Shown here one piece after another: positions 24,501-33,781 of a stretch of 64,000 bases of DNA; positions within the stretch are counted from its first letter, which is position 1; each line of letters begins with the position of its first letter. The DNA lies in contig NZ_JADBEK010000001.1 of NCBI RefSeq assembly GCF_014873145.1, positions 434,001-498,000 on the forward strand, read 5' to 3'. This DNA comes from Nonomuraea angiospora (GTDB taxonomy: Bacteria > Actinomycetota > Actinomycetes > Streptosporangiales > Streptosporangiaceae). The notes below the pieces were generated by a model that was given only the letters and a program-made list of their open reading frames with translations, was not told where the DNA came from and made no database searches. The translations under genes were made by a program, and so were the position numbers.

Positions 24501-27500
24501 TCAGCGATAGGTGAAGGTGACCGGGTCGCGCCGGGGGAGCGTGACGGTCAGGGTACGGGTGGCGCTGTCGTAGCGGTAGGCGTTCGCGGGCAGGTCGGTG
24601 GGCGGCTCCGCGTTGCGCAGGGAGAGGGTCCACCGGTGGCCGGTCGGCCTGCCGGTGATCTTCACGGTGTGCCGCCCGCCCGACTCCGTGTACCGGATCC
24701 TGGTCCTGTCGTGCAGCGCGACCGAGCCCGAGGCCCCCGCCGCGATGCTGACGGTCATCGTGTCCTTGGCGGTCCGGGTCGGCACGATGCCGCCGGCCCT
24801 GACGAACACGGGCATCGTGTCGAGGCCGGTGGTGATGCTCCGGGTCGTGCCGCCGCTGTAGGTCTGGCCGGTGAAGTAGTCGGTCCACTGCCCCGGCGGG
24901 AACCACACCGAGGTCGTGGCCGTGGCGCCGGGCGTGGTGACGGGGGCGACCAGGAGGTCGGGGCCGTAGAAGTACTGGGTGGCGGCCGCGGCGTAGGCGG
25001 CCTCCTCTTCAGGATATTCCAGATATGTCGGGCGGACGATCGGGACGCCGGTGGCGTTGGCCTCCTTGGCGAGCGTGTACGTGTACGGCACCAGGCTCTC
25101 CCGCAGGTTGAGGAACTTCTTGGCCGACTCCTTCGCCGCGCTCCCGTACTGCCAGGGCAGCCGGTCGCCATGGTTGCTGTGCAGGCGGTCGATCGGCTGG
25201 AAGGTGCCGAACTGGACCCACCGGGCGTACAGGTCGTCGGGCAGCTTGGTGGTCCGCCTGGTCTGCCCGTTGGCGAGGTAGGTCTCCGAGCCCGGCAGGC
25301 CCGTGGTGTCGTTGTGGCCGCCGATGTCGTGGCTGATGGCCGCCATGCCGGTGGCCGCCGACTCGGCCGGCGTGGAGCCGACCTCGACCCGCAGGGTGCC
25401 CCATGTGGAGGAGGTGTCGCCGGTGAAGTGGAGCGTGGTGCGCTTGTCCGCCCACGGGCCGGTCGGCAGGCCGGAGCGGCCGGCGTACGAGCCGGTCTGC
25501 AGCGAACCGTACGCGCGGGACATCACGAACCCGCCGTTGGCCGCCGCGTACTGCTGGTTGATCCAGGCGTCAGGGGTCACGCCGGGCAGCGAGGACTGCG
25601 AGGCGTCGCAGCACCAGTCGAGCCACCAGAAGTCGTTGCCCTGCTGGTCCATCGTCTTGTGCAGGTCCATGTACGCCTTGAGCTGGTCGGGGTCGCCCCA
25701 GTCGAAGGTGTGGCAGTCCGGCCCCGCCGCCCCCGCGCAGCCGCCCCTGCGGAGCTTGCCCTTGGCCGTGGCCTGCGCCTGGGCGAACTGGGGGTCGTCG
25801 GCGACGATGCTGGGGTGGGTGTTGAGCGTGTTGTGCAGGCCCTGGGAGGCGGACCAGTCGAAGAAGGCCTTCGGGTCGGGGAACTTCGCGCGGTCGATCT
25901 GCCAACCGCTCCACGTGTTCGGCGACTTGAAGTCCGTGTCGGTGACCAGGACGTCCAGGGGGACGCCCTCGGAGCGGAACCTGGGCAGGATCGTGTTCTG
26001 GTAGTCGGCCGCGGTGCGGTCGATGTACTCGGAGTACCAGACGCCGTACGCCCATTGGGGCAGCAGCGCGGGCGGGCCGGTCAGGGTGGCCAGGTCCGCC
26101 AGGGCCCGCTTGTGGTCGCGGCCGAAGCCGAAGAAGTAGCCGTCCTGGTAGGGCCGCTGCGCGGGACGCTGGGTGACCGTCCTCGTGGCCGGGTCGTACA
26201 GGGCCGAGGGGGTGTCGTCGAGCAGGTACCAGCCGTCCTTGTGCAGCAGGCCGGGGGTGGTCGGCGGGGCGCCGTTGTCGCCGTTCACGTTGTCGAGGCT
26301 GCGCCGGTACCCGCCGAGAGGAAGGTGCGGCGGGGGCGCGGACGCGCCGGCGGCGGTCACGGCGAGCGTGTCGGGGTTGACGCGGCAGGCGCTCGGGCAG
26401 CTCAGGGCGATGTCGTTCGCGCCCGCCTTGAGGGTGACCGGGAGGGAGGCCGTCTCCCAGGTGTCCCAGTCGGCCGTCGTGGGGAAGCTCAGCTGCCCCG
26501 TGGTGGAGCCCGCCGTGACGGTGGCGGTGCGGGTCTGGTGCAGGCCGTCGCCGCCGACGCCGTTGGCGTACCGGACGTGCAGCGTGTACGTGCCGTCGGC
26601 GGGGACGTTCACCAGCCTGGCGGCCACGCCGGCGCCCTGGTTCAGCTCGGCCACGAACCCCCTGCCGGCGTAGCCCGCGTGGTCCTCGGCCACCTTCGCC
26701 GTGCCGGCCGGCCTGCCCGCCTCGGCCTCGCAGCTCACCCCGTACGCGCAGTCGACGGTCGCCCTGGCCGACGTCGGCGGGTACGCGGCGCCGGGCTGCA
26801 GGAGGGCGACGCTGTCGATGTTGACGTTGCCGGAGTCCGCCGCCGTGCGGGTCAGCGCGATCGTGTGGCGGCCCGCGGCGAGCTGGAGCGCGGGGGTGGT
26901 GAGGGCCCAGGTGTCCCAGTTCGCGGTCGCCGGCAGCGTCACGGTCCGGGCCGCGCCGCCGTCCACCGACAGGCTCAGGGTGCGGGTGGTGTGCTGGCCG
27001 TCGCCGCCCACCGCGTTGGCGTAGCGCAGGGCGAACTGGTACGCGCCCGCGGCCGTGACCTCGACGTCGGCGGCCAGGGAGTTACCCGTTCCCTCGAACC
27101 CGGCCAGGAACCCCGCGCCGGTGAACCCCGCGTGGTCGGTGGCGACGGCCAGGCCGCTGTACGACAGGTCCTCCGCCTCGCACAGGGCTCCGGCGGAGCA
27201 GGTCAGCTGCTGCCACGGCGCGGCGGTGGTGGTCCTGAGGCTGACCGACAGGTTGCGCGTGGTGAACGGGCCGGAGCCGACCTGGTAGCGCAGGGTGAGC
27301 GCGCTCGTCCTGATGGTGAGCCAGCCGTTCGACGTGCTGGAGGTGAAGGAGGCGGGCGCGAACGCGTCGCGGCCGACCGCGTTGAACGTCGGCGCGTCGG
27401 CGAACTTGCCGCCGCCCGCGTACTCGGTCCGGATCAGGGTGGGGGAGAGCACTTGGAAGCGGGCGTTCCCCGAGGTCACCGCCTTGATCCGGGTGTCGTG

Positions 27501-27590
27501 CGCCGCCCCCGCCGGAGCGGGGGCGACGGCTGACATCGCCGCCGCGAGGATCGCGGCGGCGGCGATGCGCTGGAAGGGGCCTGATCTCAT
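24501..27590 (-). CDS. secreted GH31 glycosidase with two CBM35-like modules
   Basis: A 1029-residue exported glycosidase, signal peptide at residues 1-29 (ending PAPAGAAHD). Architecture: N-terminal galactose-mutarotase-like beta sandwich up to about 130; two related carbohydrate-binding modules at about 137-265 and 285-410 (each with CEAE, a DHAGFTGAGF/DHAGYAGRGF pair and RYANxVGGDG), typical of CBM35/CBM6; then the catalytic barrel with YGVWYSEYIDRT, nucleophile Asp in DFWWLDWCCD and acid/base Asp in HFTGDTSSTW; and C-terminal beta domains. Inserting the binding modules between the sandwich and barrel is an unusual but known layout. Specificity is not readable. The gene lies upstream of the protease on the same strand with a 78-bp gap. 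Confidence 0.9.
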   Translation of the reverse strand: MRSGPFQRIAAAAILAAAMSAVAPAPAGAAHDTRIKAVTSGNARFQVLSPTLIRTEYAGGGKFADAPTFNAVGRDAFAPASFTSSTSNGWLTIRTSALTLRYQVGSGPFTTRNLSVSLRTTTAAPWQQLTCSAGALCEAEDLSYSGLAVATDHAGFTGAGFLAGFEGTGNSLAADVEVTAAGAYQFALRYANAVGGDGQHTTRTLSLSVDGGAARTVTLPATANWDTWALTTPALQLAAGRHTIALTRTAADSGNVNIDSVALLQPGAAYPPTSARATVDCAYGVSCEAEAGRPAGTAKVAEDHAGYAGRGFVAELNQGAGVAARLVNVPADGTYTLHVRYANGVGGDGLHQTRTATVTAGSTTGQLSFPTTADWDTWETASLPVTLKAGANDIALSCPSACRVNPDTLAVTAAGASAPPPHLPLGGYRRSLDNVNGDNGAPPTTPGLLHKDGWYLLDDTPSALYDPATRTVTQRPAQRPYQDGYFFGFGRDHKRALADLATLTGPPALLPQWAYGVWYSEYIDRTAADYQNTILPRFRSEGVPLDVLVTDTDFKSPNTWSGWQIDRAKFPDPKAFFDWSASQGLHNTLNTHPSIVADDPQFAQAQATAKGKLRRGGCAGAAGPDCHTFDWGDPDQLKAYMDLHKTMDQQGNDFWWLDWCCDASQSSLPGVTPDAWINQQYAAANGGFVMSRAYGSLQTGSYAGRSGLPTGPWADKRTTLHFTGDTSSTWGTLRVEVGSTPAESAATGMAAISHDIGGHNDTTGLPGSETYLANGQTRRTTKLPDDLYARWVQFGTFQPIDRLHSNHGDRLPWQYGSAAKESAKKFLNLRESLVPYTYTLAKEANATGVPIVRPTYLEYPEEEAAYAAAATQYFYGPDLLVAPVTTPGATATTSVWFPPGQWTDYFTGQTYSGGTTRSITTGLDTMPVFVRAGGIVPTRTAKDTMTVSIAAGASGSVALHDRTRIRYTESGGRHTVKITGRPTGHRWTLSLRNAEPPTDLPANAYRYDSATRTLTVTLPRRDPVTFTYR

Positions 27591-27701
27591 GACGACTCCC
27601 GACCGAATCTGATCGCTTTGCCGTCACTATCGAGCAATCCGGGAGGCCTGACAAGATCGAGGGGGCCTATTCGATCAGGAATGGGCGCATCTCGGTCACG
27701 G

Positions 27702-28190
27702 CTACAGGCCGGTCATCTCGAGCCTGATGTAGTAGGAGTAGTAGGTGTCGTCCGTGCCGGTGATGGTCTTCGTCAGGCCGACCGACTGCCCCGTGGAGAG
27801 CGTGGCGCAGACCGAGCCCTGGGCGGTGATCGAGCCGAGGTTGGTGCCGCTGCCGACCCACGGCGGGGTGACCTCGCGCAGGCTGAAGAGCGCCGAGCCG
27901 GCGGAGCTGATCGTGGCGCTCGGGCTGCCGAAGGAAGCGGTGTAGGCCCGGGCGCCCGTCCACATGTTGACCCAGGTGTTGCCGGCGGGATACATGACCC
28001 CGCCGAGATTGATCCGGATCTCGTCAACGTTGTCGGACTCGTCCACGTTGTTCGCGTCGATGTAGTCCAGTTCCACCCGGCACGTCGCGGCCCTGGCCGT
28101 CGCGCCGGCGGGCGGGGCCGCGGCCAGCGCCGCCGGCACGGCCAGGGCCGCCGTCAGGGCGAGCGCGGGGATCAGTTTGTGAGTGCGCAT
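27702..28190 (-). CDS. small secreted protein, unknown function
   Basis: A 162-residue protein with a clear signal peptide (LIPALALTAALAVPAALA, cleavage near PAGATARA). ATG 28190 has AAGGAG 8-9 nt upstream. The mature part has one disulfide-like Cys pair (TCRVELDYIDANN and GSVCATLSTG), a beta-rich middle and a YYSYYIRLEM end. No family recognised. It is divergent from the SARP gene, and the intergenic heptamer repeats (28263-28291) could serve both promoters. Confidence 0.75.
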   Translation of the reverse strand: MRTHKLIPALALTAALAVPAALAAAPPAGATARAATCRVELDYIDANNVDESDNVDEIRINLGGVMYPAGNTWVNMWTGARAYTASFGSPSATISSAGSALFSLREVTPPWVGSGTNLGSITAQGSVCATLSTGQSVGLTKTITGTDDTYYSYYIRLEMTGL

Positions 28191-28262
28191 CCTGTTTTCT
28201 CCTTGGTGTGACGTGCGCTGCGCTCCTGTCGCGAAACGCGGCATCAGCGTGGGGCAGGCAGC

Positions 28263-28291
28263 GTGAGCGCATCGTGAGCGCATCGTGAGAG
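28263..28291. promoter_or_regulatory. three direct heptamer repeats, 11 bp apart (candidate SARP binding site)
   Basis: GTGAGCG (28263-28269), GTGAGCG (28274-28280) and GTGAGAG (28285-28291) are separated by CATC each time, giving an 11-bp period. SARP regulators are known to bind heptamer direct repeats at this period upstream of target promoters. The repeats lie in the divergent gap next to the SARP gene at 28375, so autoregulation or control of the secreted protein gene is suggested. Confidence 0.55.
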
Positions 28292-28374
28292 CCCAGGTCA
28301 GTGACACAGAGCACGCTCCATGTGCGCCTTTTGGCACAGCCGCACGGCCGGGGCGCGCCTACTGTGCGGCTTCT

Positions 28375-31300
28375 ATGGGAGACTCGCTGACCCTGCTGCT
28401 GCTCGGCCCGCCGGAGCTGGCCGTCGGAGGGCGGCCGGTGGGCATTCGCGCCGCCAAGACGCGGGCGCTGCTCTGCTACCTCGCCGCCACGCCGGGGCCG
28501 CGGCCGCGCCCGGAGCTGGCCGCGCTGTTGTGGGGCGAGCGGCCCGACGCCAACGCCCGGGGCAGCCTGCGTCTGGCGCTGTCGGAGCTGCGCAAGGAGG
28601 TGGGCGGGTGGCTGGACATCACCCGCGAGCACGTACGCTTCCGCGCCGGCGACGGCTGCTTCGTCGATCACGGGCGCCTGGCCCAGACACCGACCGTGGC
28701 CGAGGCGCTGCGCTTGTGGCGCGGCGACTTCATGGACGGCGTGTGGTTCTGCGACGCCCCGGCCTTCGGCGGCTGGCTGGAGTCGGAGCGCGCGCGGACC
28801 CGGCTGCAGCTGCGCGAGCTCCTGCTGCGGGCCGGGTCCGCGCCGCCCGACCAGCTCGTACGGCTGGCGCAGCTGGTGGCCGGGCTGGATCCGTACGACG
28901 AGGAGGCGCACCGGCTGCTGATCACGGCGCTGGCCCGTGCCGGGAACCGGGGCGCGGCGCTGGCCTGCTACGACGGCCTGCGGCGGCGCCTGGCCGACGA
29001 GCTGGGGGTGGAGCCGGCGCCGGAGACGGCGGCCGTCCGCCGGCGGCTCGTCACCCCCGTACGAGCGCTGGAGGCGGCGGACGCCGGCCGGCGGTTCCGG
29101 GCCGCGCCGCCCGTACCCCGCACCGACCTGTTCGGCCGGGAGACCGAGATCCGCGAACTGCGCGCGCTGCTGGCCCGCGAACGCCTCGTGACCCTGCTCG
29201 GCCCCGGCGGCGTCGGCAAGACCCGCCTGGCCATCGCCACCGCCGCGCCGTCGTGCGCGTTCGTGTCCTTCGCCGGAGTGGCCCCGGAGGCGGCCGTCAC
29301 GACGCTCGCCCGGCGTCTCGGCGTGGACCTCTCCCCGCGGCGCCCCGCCCTTGACCTGCTGCTGGCCGCCCTGTCCGGCCGCGAGCAGCTCCTCGTGCTG
29401 GACAACCTCGAACACCTGCCGGCCCTCGACCCGGTCATCGCCCGGATCCTGCGCACCGCTCCGGGCGTGCGGATCCTCGCGACCAGCAGGCGCCGCCCGG
29501 ACGTGCCCGGACAGGTGACGTTCGAGGTGGCGGGCCTGCCGGGGCCGGAGGCCGAGGCGTTGTTCGCCTCCAGGGCCGTACGGGCGCAACCGGCCTTCGA
29601 CCCCGGCCCGCACGCCGTCCAGGTCGCCGCGATCTGCGCCGCCATCGGCGGCCTGCCCCTGGCCATCGAGCTGGCGGCCGGCCTGCTGCGCGCGGTGCCG
29701 CTCGCGGAGCTGGCCCAGCGCCTCGGCGTGGACGCCGGCCTGCTGTCCGCCTACGGGCCGGCCGCCCGGTCGCGGCACGCCTGCATGCGCACGGTCTTCG
29801 AGACCTCCTGGCGGCTGCTCGACCCGGACGGGCGAGCGGCGCTGGCGGCGTTGTCGGTGTTCGGCGGCGGCTGCACGCTGCGTGCCGCGCTGGAGGTGGC
29901 CGGGACCACGCCGCGCGTGCTGGTCCACCTGGTGGATCACAGCATGATCCGGCTCACCCCGTCCGGCCGCTACGTCCTGCACCCCCTCATCCGGCAGTTC
30001 GCCGCCGGGCACCTGAACCCGCCGGAGCGTCGCGCGGTGCGCGAACGGCACGCCGCCCACTTCGCCCGCCTGCTCGACCGGCACGCCGCCGCCCTCCAGG
30101 ACGCCTCCGACGCCGAGGTCACCCGCGTGCTGGGCGCGGAGATGGACAACATCCGGCTGGCCTGGGCGGTGTCCGGCCGGCCCGGCTTCCTCGACCACTA
30201 CTGGGTGCTGTGCCTGCGCCTGCGCCTGTACGAGGAGTCCGGGGCCGTCGTCCTGCGGCACCTCGCCCGTACGCGCGAGGCTCCCTGCCTTCGGGCGCGG
30301 TGGCTGCGGATGGCGGGTGTGAGCGAGCACCAGCTGGCCAGGGAGCGCGAGTCCGCCCGCCTGGCCAGGGCGGCGCTCGACACGATAGGCGCGCCGCTCC
30401 CGACGTCCCGCCCCGGCCTCGCCGCCGCCGTCCTGGCGGCCGCCGCCGGCCGGCTCCTGCACCGGGGCCTGCCGATCCGCCGGCTCCTGGACCGCGCCGT
30501 GCCGATCCGCCGGCTCCTGCGCCGGGGCCTGCCGATCCGCCGGCTCCTGGACCGCGCCCTGCCGGTCCGTCGCTCAGGCGCCTCGGCGCAGGCCGAGGTG
30601 GCGCAGGCGCTGACGTTCCTGGCCCGGCAGGCCTACCACCAGCAGGACCTGCTCACCATGCTGGCCGCCTCGTTACGCCAGCTCAACGCCGCCGACCGGA
30701 CGCCGGACCCGGCCCTGCGCGCGGAGGCGTACGCGAACTTCGCCACCATCGCCCGCCTGGCCGGACGGCATCGCCTGGCCACCCGCTACGGCGCCCTCGC
30801 CGATCGATCGCTGCGCGACCTCGACCACCCGACGGAGCCGGCGAGCCGCGCCCGCCTGGCCAGGGGCCTGGACCTGCTCGCGGCCGGGGACTTCGAGGCG
30901 GCGCGCGCCTCGTTCGCCGAGTGCCGGGCCAGGACCGTCGACCCCCGGGTGGCGGAGAACTGCGCGGGGATGCTCGCCGAGACGGCCCTGTGGCGCGGCG
31001 ACTTCGAGCAGGCGGCGGAGCTGTTCGCCGACACGGCGGAGCAGGCGGCCAGGCGGGTGGGCGGCGACGACCTCGGCCGCCACTGGTGCCTGATCGGGCA
31101 GGTCGAGGCGCTGCTGCGCCTCGACGGGACGAGCGCGGAGCGGATCGGGCAGGTGCTGGCGGCGGCCCGCGCGTCGACCGACCGCCGCCGTTCCCAGGAG
31201 CGGCGACTCGGCCTGCGTGACGGCACGGTCATGCCGGTGATCCAGGAGATGCGCCTGCTCACGGCCGCGGCCCGCCTCGGGCGGGTCGAGCCGGGGCAGG

Positions 31301-32340
31301 CGCTGACCACGGCGCTCGAACTGGCCGCCCGCCTGCCGGCGGGCCGGCGCGGCATGCTGGAGTGCTGGTCCGGCCTGGCCGAACTGCTCGTGTCCCTGCC
31401 CCCGGACGCCGCCACGGCTCGCCGGCTCGACCGGCACCTGGCCGCGTTCCAGTCCCGCCACCCCGGCGCCGCGGCCCGCATCGGCTGGGCCCGCGCCCTC
31501 GTCCTGGCCCACGGGGGACGGCGCAAGGCCGCGCTCAAGGCGGCGGAAGGGGCCATGCGGACGGCCGAACGGCTCCGCGCACCCTACGATCACCGCAGGG
31601 CGAAGGCGCTGACCGAACGCTTCGCCGAAAGCGCGGTTCGCCGGGGCCCGGTCTCACGCCCCCCGGATGACGCGCCTTCCGACGACGGACGTGACGCCCA
31701 GGGTGACGGCGATCCCGGCCGCGATCGTGACGGCGTAGGGCAGGGGCGCCGCGGCCTGCAGGGGGTTGCCCGTCTTGACGATGGCGAAGGGCAGGACCGT
31801 GACGAACGCGCCCACGCTTCCGGCCACGGTGCTGACGGCGGTGGCCGCGCCGATCTCGCGTACGAGCATGCGCTGCGTCTGGGCGCTGGTCGCGCCGATC
31901 AGGGACATGGCCGTGAACTCGGAGCGGCGCCGGGTGATGGAGGCGACGAGGTTGTTGGTGAGGGCGATGGCCATGAACGCCGCGATCAGGGCGACGACGA
32001 AGTAGTTGATCGAGGCGAGGACCTGGGCGGTGCCGCCGGCCGTGCCGGCGCTGTTCTCGATGCCTTGCATGCTGAGCGTGCCCGCGGCGACGCCGACGAA
32101 GAGGGTCAGGAACGTCACGGTCGGCCGCACCCGGTCCGGGGCCACGGCGAGGTTGATCGCGGCCAGGCGGGAAGGGGCGGTGATCCGCGCTCGCCGGAAG
32201 GCGCCGAGCGTGGTGTTCGCCGTGACGACGAGCTCCGGGGCGAGGAGGCACAGGCCGGCGGCGACGAGTACGCAGCCGGGGCCGGTCATCGCGGTGGTGA
32301 GCACGTCGGCCGGGTCCATGGCGAGGACCGCGGCCGATGA
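28375..32340 (+). CDS. SARP/AfsR-like regulator (BTAD, NB-ARC, TPR); reading frame runs into antisense of the next gene
   Basis: From ATG 28375 the frame encodes 1321 residues. Order: winged-helix DNA-binding domain (residues 1-85, PPELAVGGRPVGIRAAKTRA); BTAD domain (about 95-235, ending DELGVEPAPETAAV); NB-ARC ATPase (about 245-520, P-loop LLGPGGVGKTRLA, LLVLDNLEHLP, GGLPLAIELAAG); TPR-like helices to about residue 1090. After about 31650 the protein turns low-complexity and Asp/Gly/Arg-rich because the frame reads the antisense of the permease gene (31654-32979) with no stop for 687 nt. So the true stop has been lost or the tail is junk. No Shine-Dalgarno; TACTGT (28360-28365) may be the -10 of a leaderless transcript. 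Confidence 0.85.
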   Translation: MGDSLTLLLLGPPELAVGGRPVGIRAAKTRALLCYLAATPGPRPRPELAALLWGERPDANARGSLRLALSELRKEVGGWLDITREHVRFRAGDGCFVDHGRLAQTPTVAEALRLWRGDFMDGVWFCDAPAFGGWLESERARTRLQLRELLLRAGSAPPDQLVRLAQLVAGLDPYDEEAHRLLITALARAGNRGAALACYDGLRRRLADELGVEPAPETAAVRRRLVTPVRALEAADAGRRFRAAPPVPRTDLFGRETEIRELRALLARERLVTLLGPGGVGKTRLAIATAAPSCAFVSFAGVAPEAAVTTLARRLGVDLSPRRPALDLLLAALSGREQLLVLDNLEHLPALDPVIARILRTAPGVRILATSRRRPDVPGQVTFEVAGLPGPEAEALFASRAVRAQPAFDPGPHAVQVAAICAAIGGLPLAIELAAGLLRAVPLAELAQRLGVDAGLLSAYGPAARSRHACMRTVFETSWRLLDPDGRAALAALSVFGGGCTLRAALEVAGTTPRVLVHLVDHSMIRLTPSGRYVLHPLIRQFAAGHLNPPERRAVRERHAAHFARLLDRHAAALQDASDAEVTRVLGAEMDNIRLAWAVSGRPGFLDHYWVLCLRLRLYEESGAVVLRHLARTREAPCLRARWLRMAGVSEHQLARERESARLARAALDTIGAPLPTSRPGLAAAVLAAAAGRLLHRGLPIRRLLDRAVPIRRLLRRGLPIRRLLDRALPVRRSGASAQAEVAQALTFLARQAYHQQDLLTMLAASLRQLNAADRTPDPALRAEAYANFATIARLAGRHRLATRYGALADRSLRDLDHPTEPASRARLARGLDLLAAGDFEAARASFAECRARTVDPRVAENCAGMLAETALWRGDFEQAAELFADTAEQAARRVGGDDLGRHWCLIGQVEALLRLDGTSAERIGQVLAAARASTDRRRSQERRLGLRDGTVMPVIQEMRLLTAAARLGRVEPGQALTTALELAARLPAGRRGMLECWSGLAELLVSLPPDAATARRLDRHLAAFQSRHPGAAARIGWARALVLAHGGRRKAALKAAEGAMRTAERLRAPYDHRRAKALTERFAESAVRRGPVSRPPDDAPSDDGRDAQGDGDPGRDRDGVGQGRRGLQGVARLDDGEGQDRDERAHASGHGADGGGRADLAYEHALRLGAGRADQGHGRELGAAPGDGGDEVVGEGDGHERRDQGDDEVVDRGEDLGGAAGRAGAVLDALHAERARGDADEEGQERHGRPHPVRGHGEVDRGQAGRGGDPRSPEGAERGVRRDDELRGEEAQAGGDEYAAGAGHRGGEHVGRVHGEDRGR
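30451..30570 (+). repeat. four tandem 30-nt units within the SARP gene
   Basis: Units at 30451-30480, 30481-30510, 30511-30540 and 30541-30570 encode RLLHRGLPIR, RLLDRAVPIR, RLLRRGLPIR and RLLDRALPVR. Units 1/3 and 2/4 are more alike, so a 60-nt block was duplicated. The repeat adds an arginine/leucine-rich helix in the TPR region and is a likely length-variable site. Confidence 0.9.
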
Positions 32341-32979
32341 GGCCAGGCCGGCGGCGATGGTGATCGTCGCGGCGATTCGGCGGCCCCGTCCAGGACGCCG
32401 TACGGTACGACGGCGCGGGGGCGGAGCCGCGTCGGCCACCGGGCTGCGACGAGCGAGGGCGCGGCTGCCCAGCCACGCGGCGAGTACGCTCGCGGCCAGC
32501 ACGACGAGCATGCCGAGGACCGGGAGGAGCACGCCGGGCGCGAAGACCGAGGCCGCGTCTGTGAGCCCGGCGGCATGGATGCTCCGCATGACGATCCAGC
32601 CGACGAGGTAGCCGCCGGCCAGGCCCGGGAGCGCCGTGACGGACGAGACGGCCGCTGTCTCGATGGCGAGCAGCTGCTGCACCTGCCGAGGACTGGCGCC
32701 GATGAGACGGATGCCCGCGATCTCCCCGGCCCGGCCGCCGAGAGCGACGCTGATCGTCGAGACCATGGCGAACAGGACGATCGCGACCGCCCACCCGCCC
32801 ATGATGAGCGGGAACTGCACCAGGAACGCGCGGTCGGCGGCGGCCGTGCTCGGGGCCAGCCCGGTGCCGAGCAGGCTCATCATGCCCGTGACCAGGATCG
32901 TGCCGACGAGCGCGACCAGGCCGGTGGCGGTCGCGGCGGCGCGGTGATGCGCGAAGGAGCGCATGGCGATTTTGATCAT
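31654..32979 (-). CDS. ABC transporter permease, FtsX type
   Basis: A 441-residue permease with two copies of the FtsX/MacB membrane unit. Membrane segments include ATGLVALVGTILVTGMMSLL (residues 17-36), a cluster at about 55-150 (AIVLFAMVSTISVALG, GIRLIGASPRQVQQLLAIE, SSVTALPGLAGGYLVGWIVM), VLLPVLGMLVVLAASVLAAW, and a second set after residue 270 (ALIAAFMAIALTNNLVASI with AMSLIGATSAQTQRMLVREI). The GEIAGIRLIGAS and SEFTAMSLIGAT pair mark the two halves. It overlaps the ATPase stop by 4 nt on the same strand. Its 3' half lies opposite the tail of the SARP frame. Confidence 0.9.
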   Translation of the reverse strand: MIKIAMRSFAHHRAAATATGLVALVGTILVTGMMSLLGTGLAPSTAAADRAFLVQFPLIMGGWAVAIVLFAMVSTISVALGGRAGEIAGIRLIGASPRQVQQLLAIETAAVSSVTALPGLAGGYLVGWIVMRSIHAAGLTDAASVFAPGVLLPVLGMLVVLAASVLAAWLGSRALARRSPVADAAPPPRRRTVRRPGRGRRIAATITIAAGLASSAAVLAMDPADVLTTAMTGPGCVLVAAGLCLLAPELVVTANTTLGAFRRARITAPSRLAAINLAVAPDRVRPTVTFLTLFVGVAAGTLSMQGIENSAGTAGGTAQVLASINYFVVALIAAFMAIALTNNLVASITRRRSEFTAMSLIGATSAQTQRMLVREIGAATAVSTVAGSVGAFVTVLPFAIVKTGNPLQAAAPLPYAVTIAAGIAVTLGVTSVVGRRVIRGA

Positions 32980-33764
32980 CGGTTCGCCGCCGCGTCGTTG
33001 GCGGCCTGTTCGGCCGATTCGACCAGGACGGCCATTCTGCCGGCGACCTGCTGGGCGGTGGGGCGCGGGAGATGATCGACGATCCGGCCGTCGGCGAGGA
33101 ACAGGACGGCGTCGGAATAGGAGGCGGCGACCGGATCATGCGTGACCATGATGATCGTCTGGCCGTGGTCCGCGAGTTCGCGCATCAACCGCAGGACGTC
33201 CCCGGCGCTGCGGATGTCGAGGGCGCCCGTGGGCTCGTCGGCGAAGACGACGTCGGGGTCGGTGATCAACGCTCGCGCGACCGCGACGCGCTGCTTCTGG
33301 CCGCCGGACAGCTGGTGCGGGCGGTGGCCGCCCCGGTTGGCGAGCCCCACGCGGGTGAGCAGGTCGGCCGTGCGCGCCGGCGCCGTCTCCCGCGAGTCCA
33401 GGCGCAGGGGGAGCTCGACGTTGTCGACGGCCGAGAGCGCGGGCAGGAGGTTGAACGACTGGAAGACGAACCCGACGCGGCGCCGGCGCAACCGTGTGAG
33501 CTGCGTCTGGTCGAGCGACCCAAGGTCCTGCCCGTCGAACTCCACGGAGCCTGACGTCGGCCGCTGCAGCCCGGCGGCGCAGTGCAGGAGGGTGGTCTTG
33601 CCGGAACCCGACGGTCCCATGATCGCGATGAAGGACGACCGCGCGACGTCGAGATCGACGCCGCGCAGGGCATGGACCGGCCCGGCCTCTCCCGGGTACT
33701 CGCAGCGTAGACCGCGGATGCGAAGCACTGGTCGCGCGGGCGCGGCGGTGGCGTACGGGGTCAT
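32976..33764 (-). CDS. ABC transporter ATP-binding protein, MacB/LolD type
   Basis: A 262-residue ATPase. Walker A MGPSGSGKTTLLH (residue 49), Q-loop FVFQSFNLLP, signature QLSGGQKQRVAVARAL, Walker B VVFADEPTGALD, H-loop MVTHDPVAAS. The C-terminal extension ends SAEQAANDAAANR. This subgroup powers FtsX-type export or lipoprotein-like extraction. The operon runs leftward from a promoter next to the TetR gene at 33833, which lies on the other strand. Confidence 0.93.
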   Translation of the reverse strand: MTPYATAAPARPVLRIRGLRCEYPGEAGPVHALRGVDLDVARSSFIAIMGPSGSGKTTLLHCAAGLQRPTSGSVEFDGQDLGSLDQTQLTRLRRRRVGFVFQSFNLLPALSAVDNVELPLRLDSRETAPARTADLLTRVGLANRGGHRPHQLSGGQKQRVAVARALITDPDVVFADEPTGALDIRSAGDVLRLMRELADHGQTIIMVTHDPVAASYSDAVLFLADGRIVDHLPRPTAQQVAGRMAVLVESAEQAANDAAANR

Positions 33765-33781
33765 GGAACCTCTCTAAATGG

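Noticed and set aside
32340..33075. Long plus-strand frames opposite the ABC transporter genes
   Set aside because: They mirror the antisense of clear minus-strand genes with Walker motifs and membrane helices; composition is low-complexity Arg/Gly/Asp.
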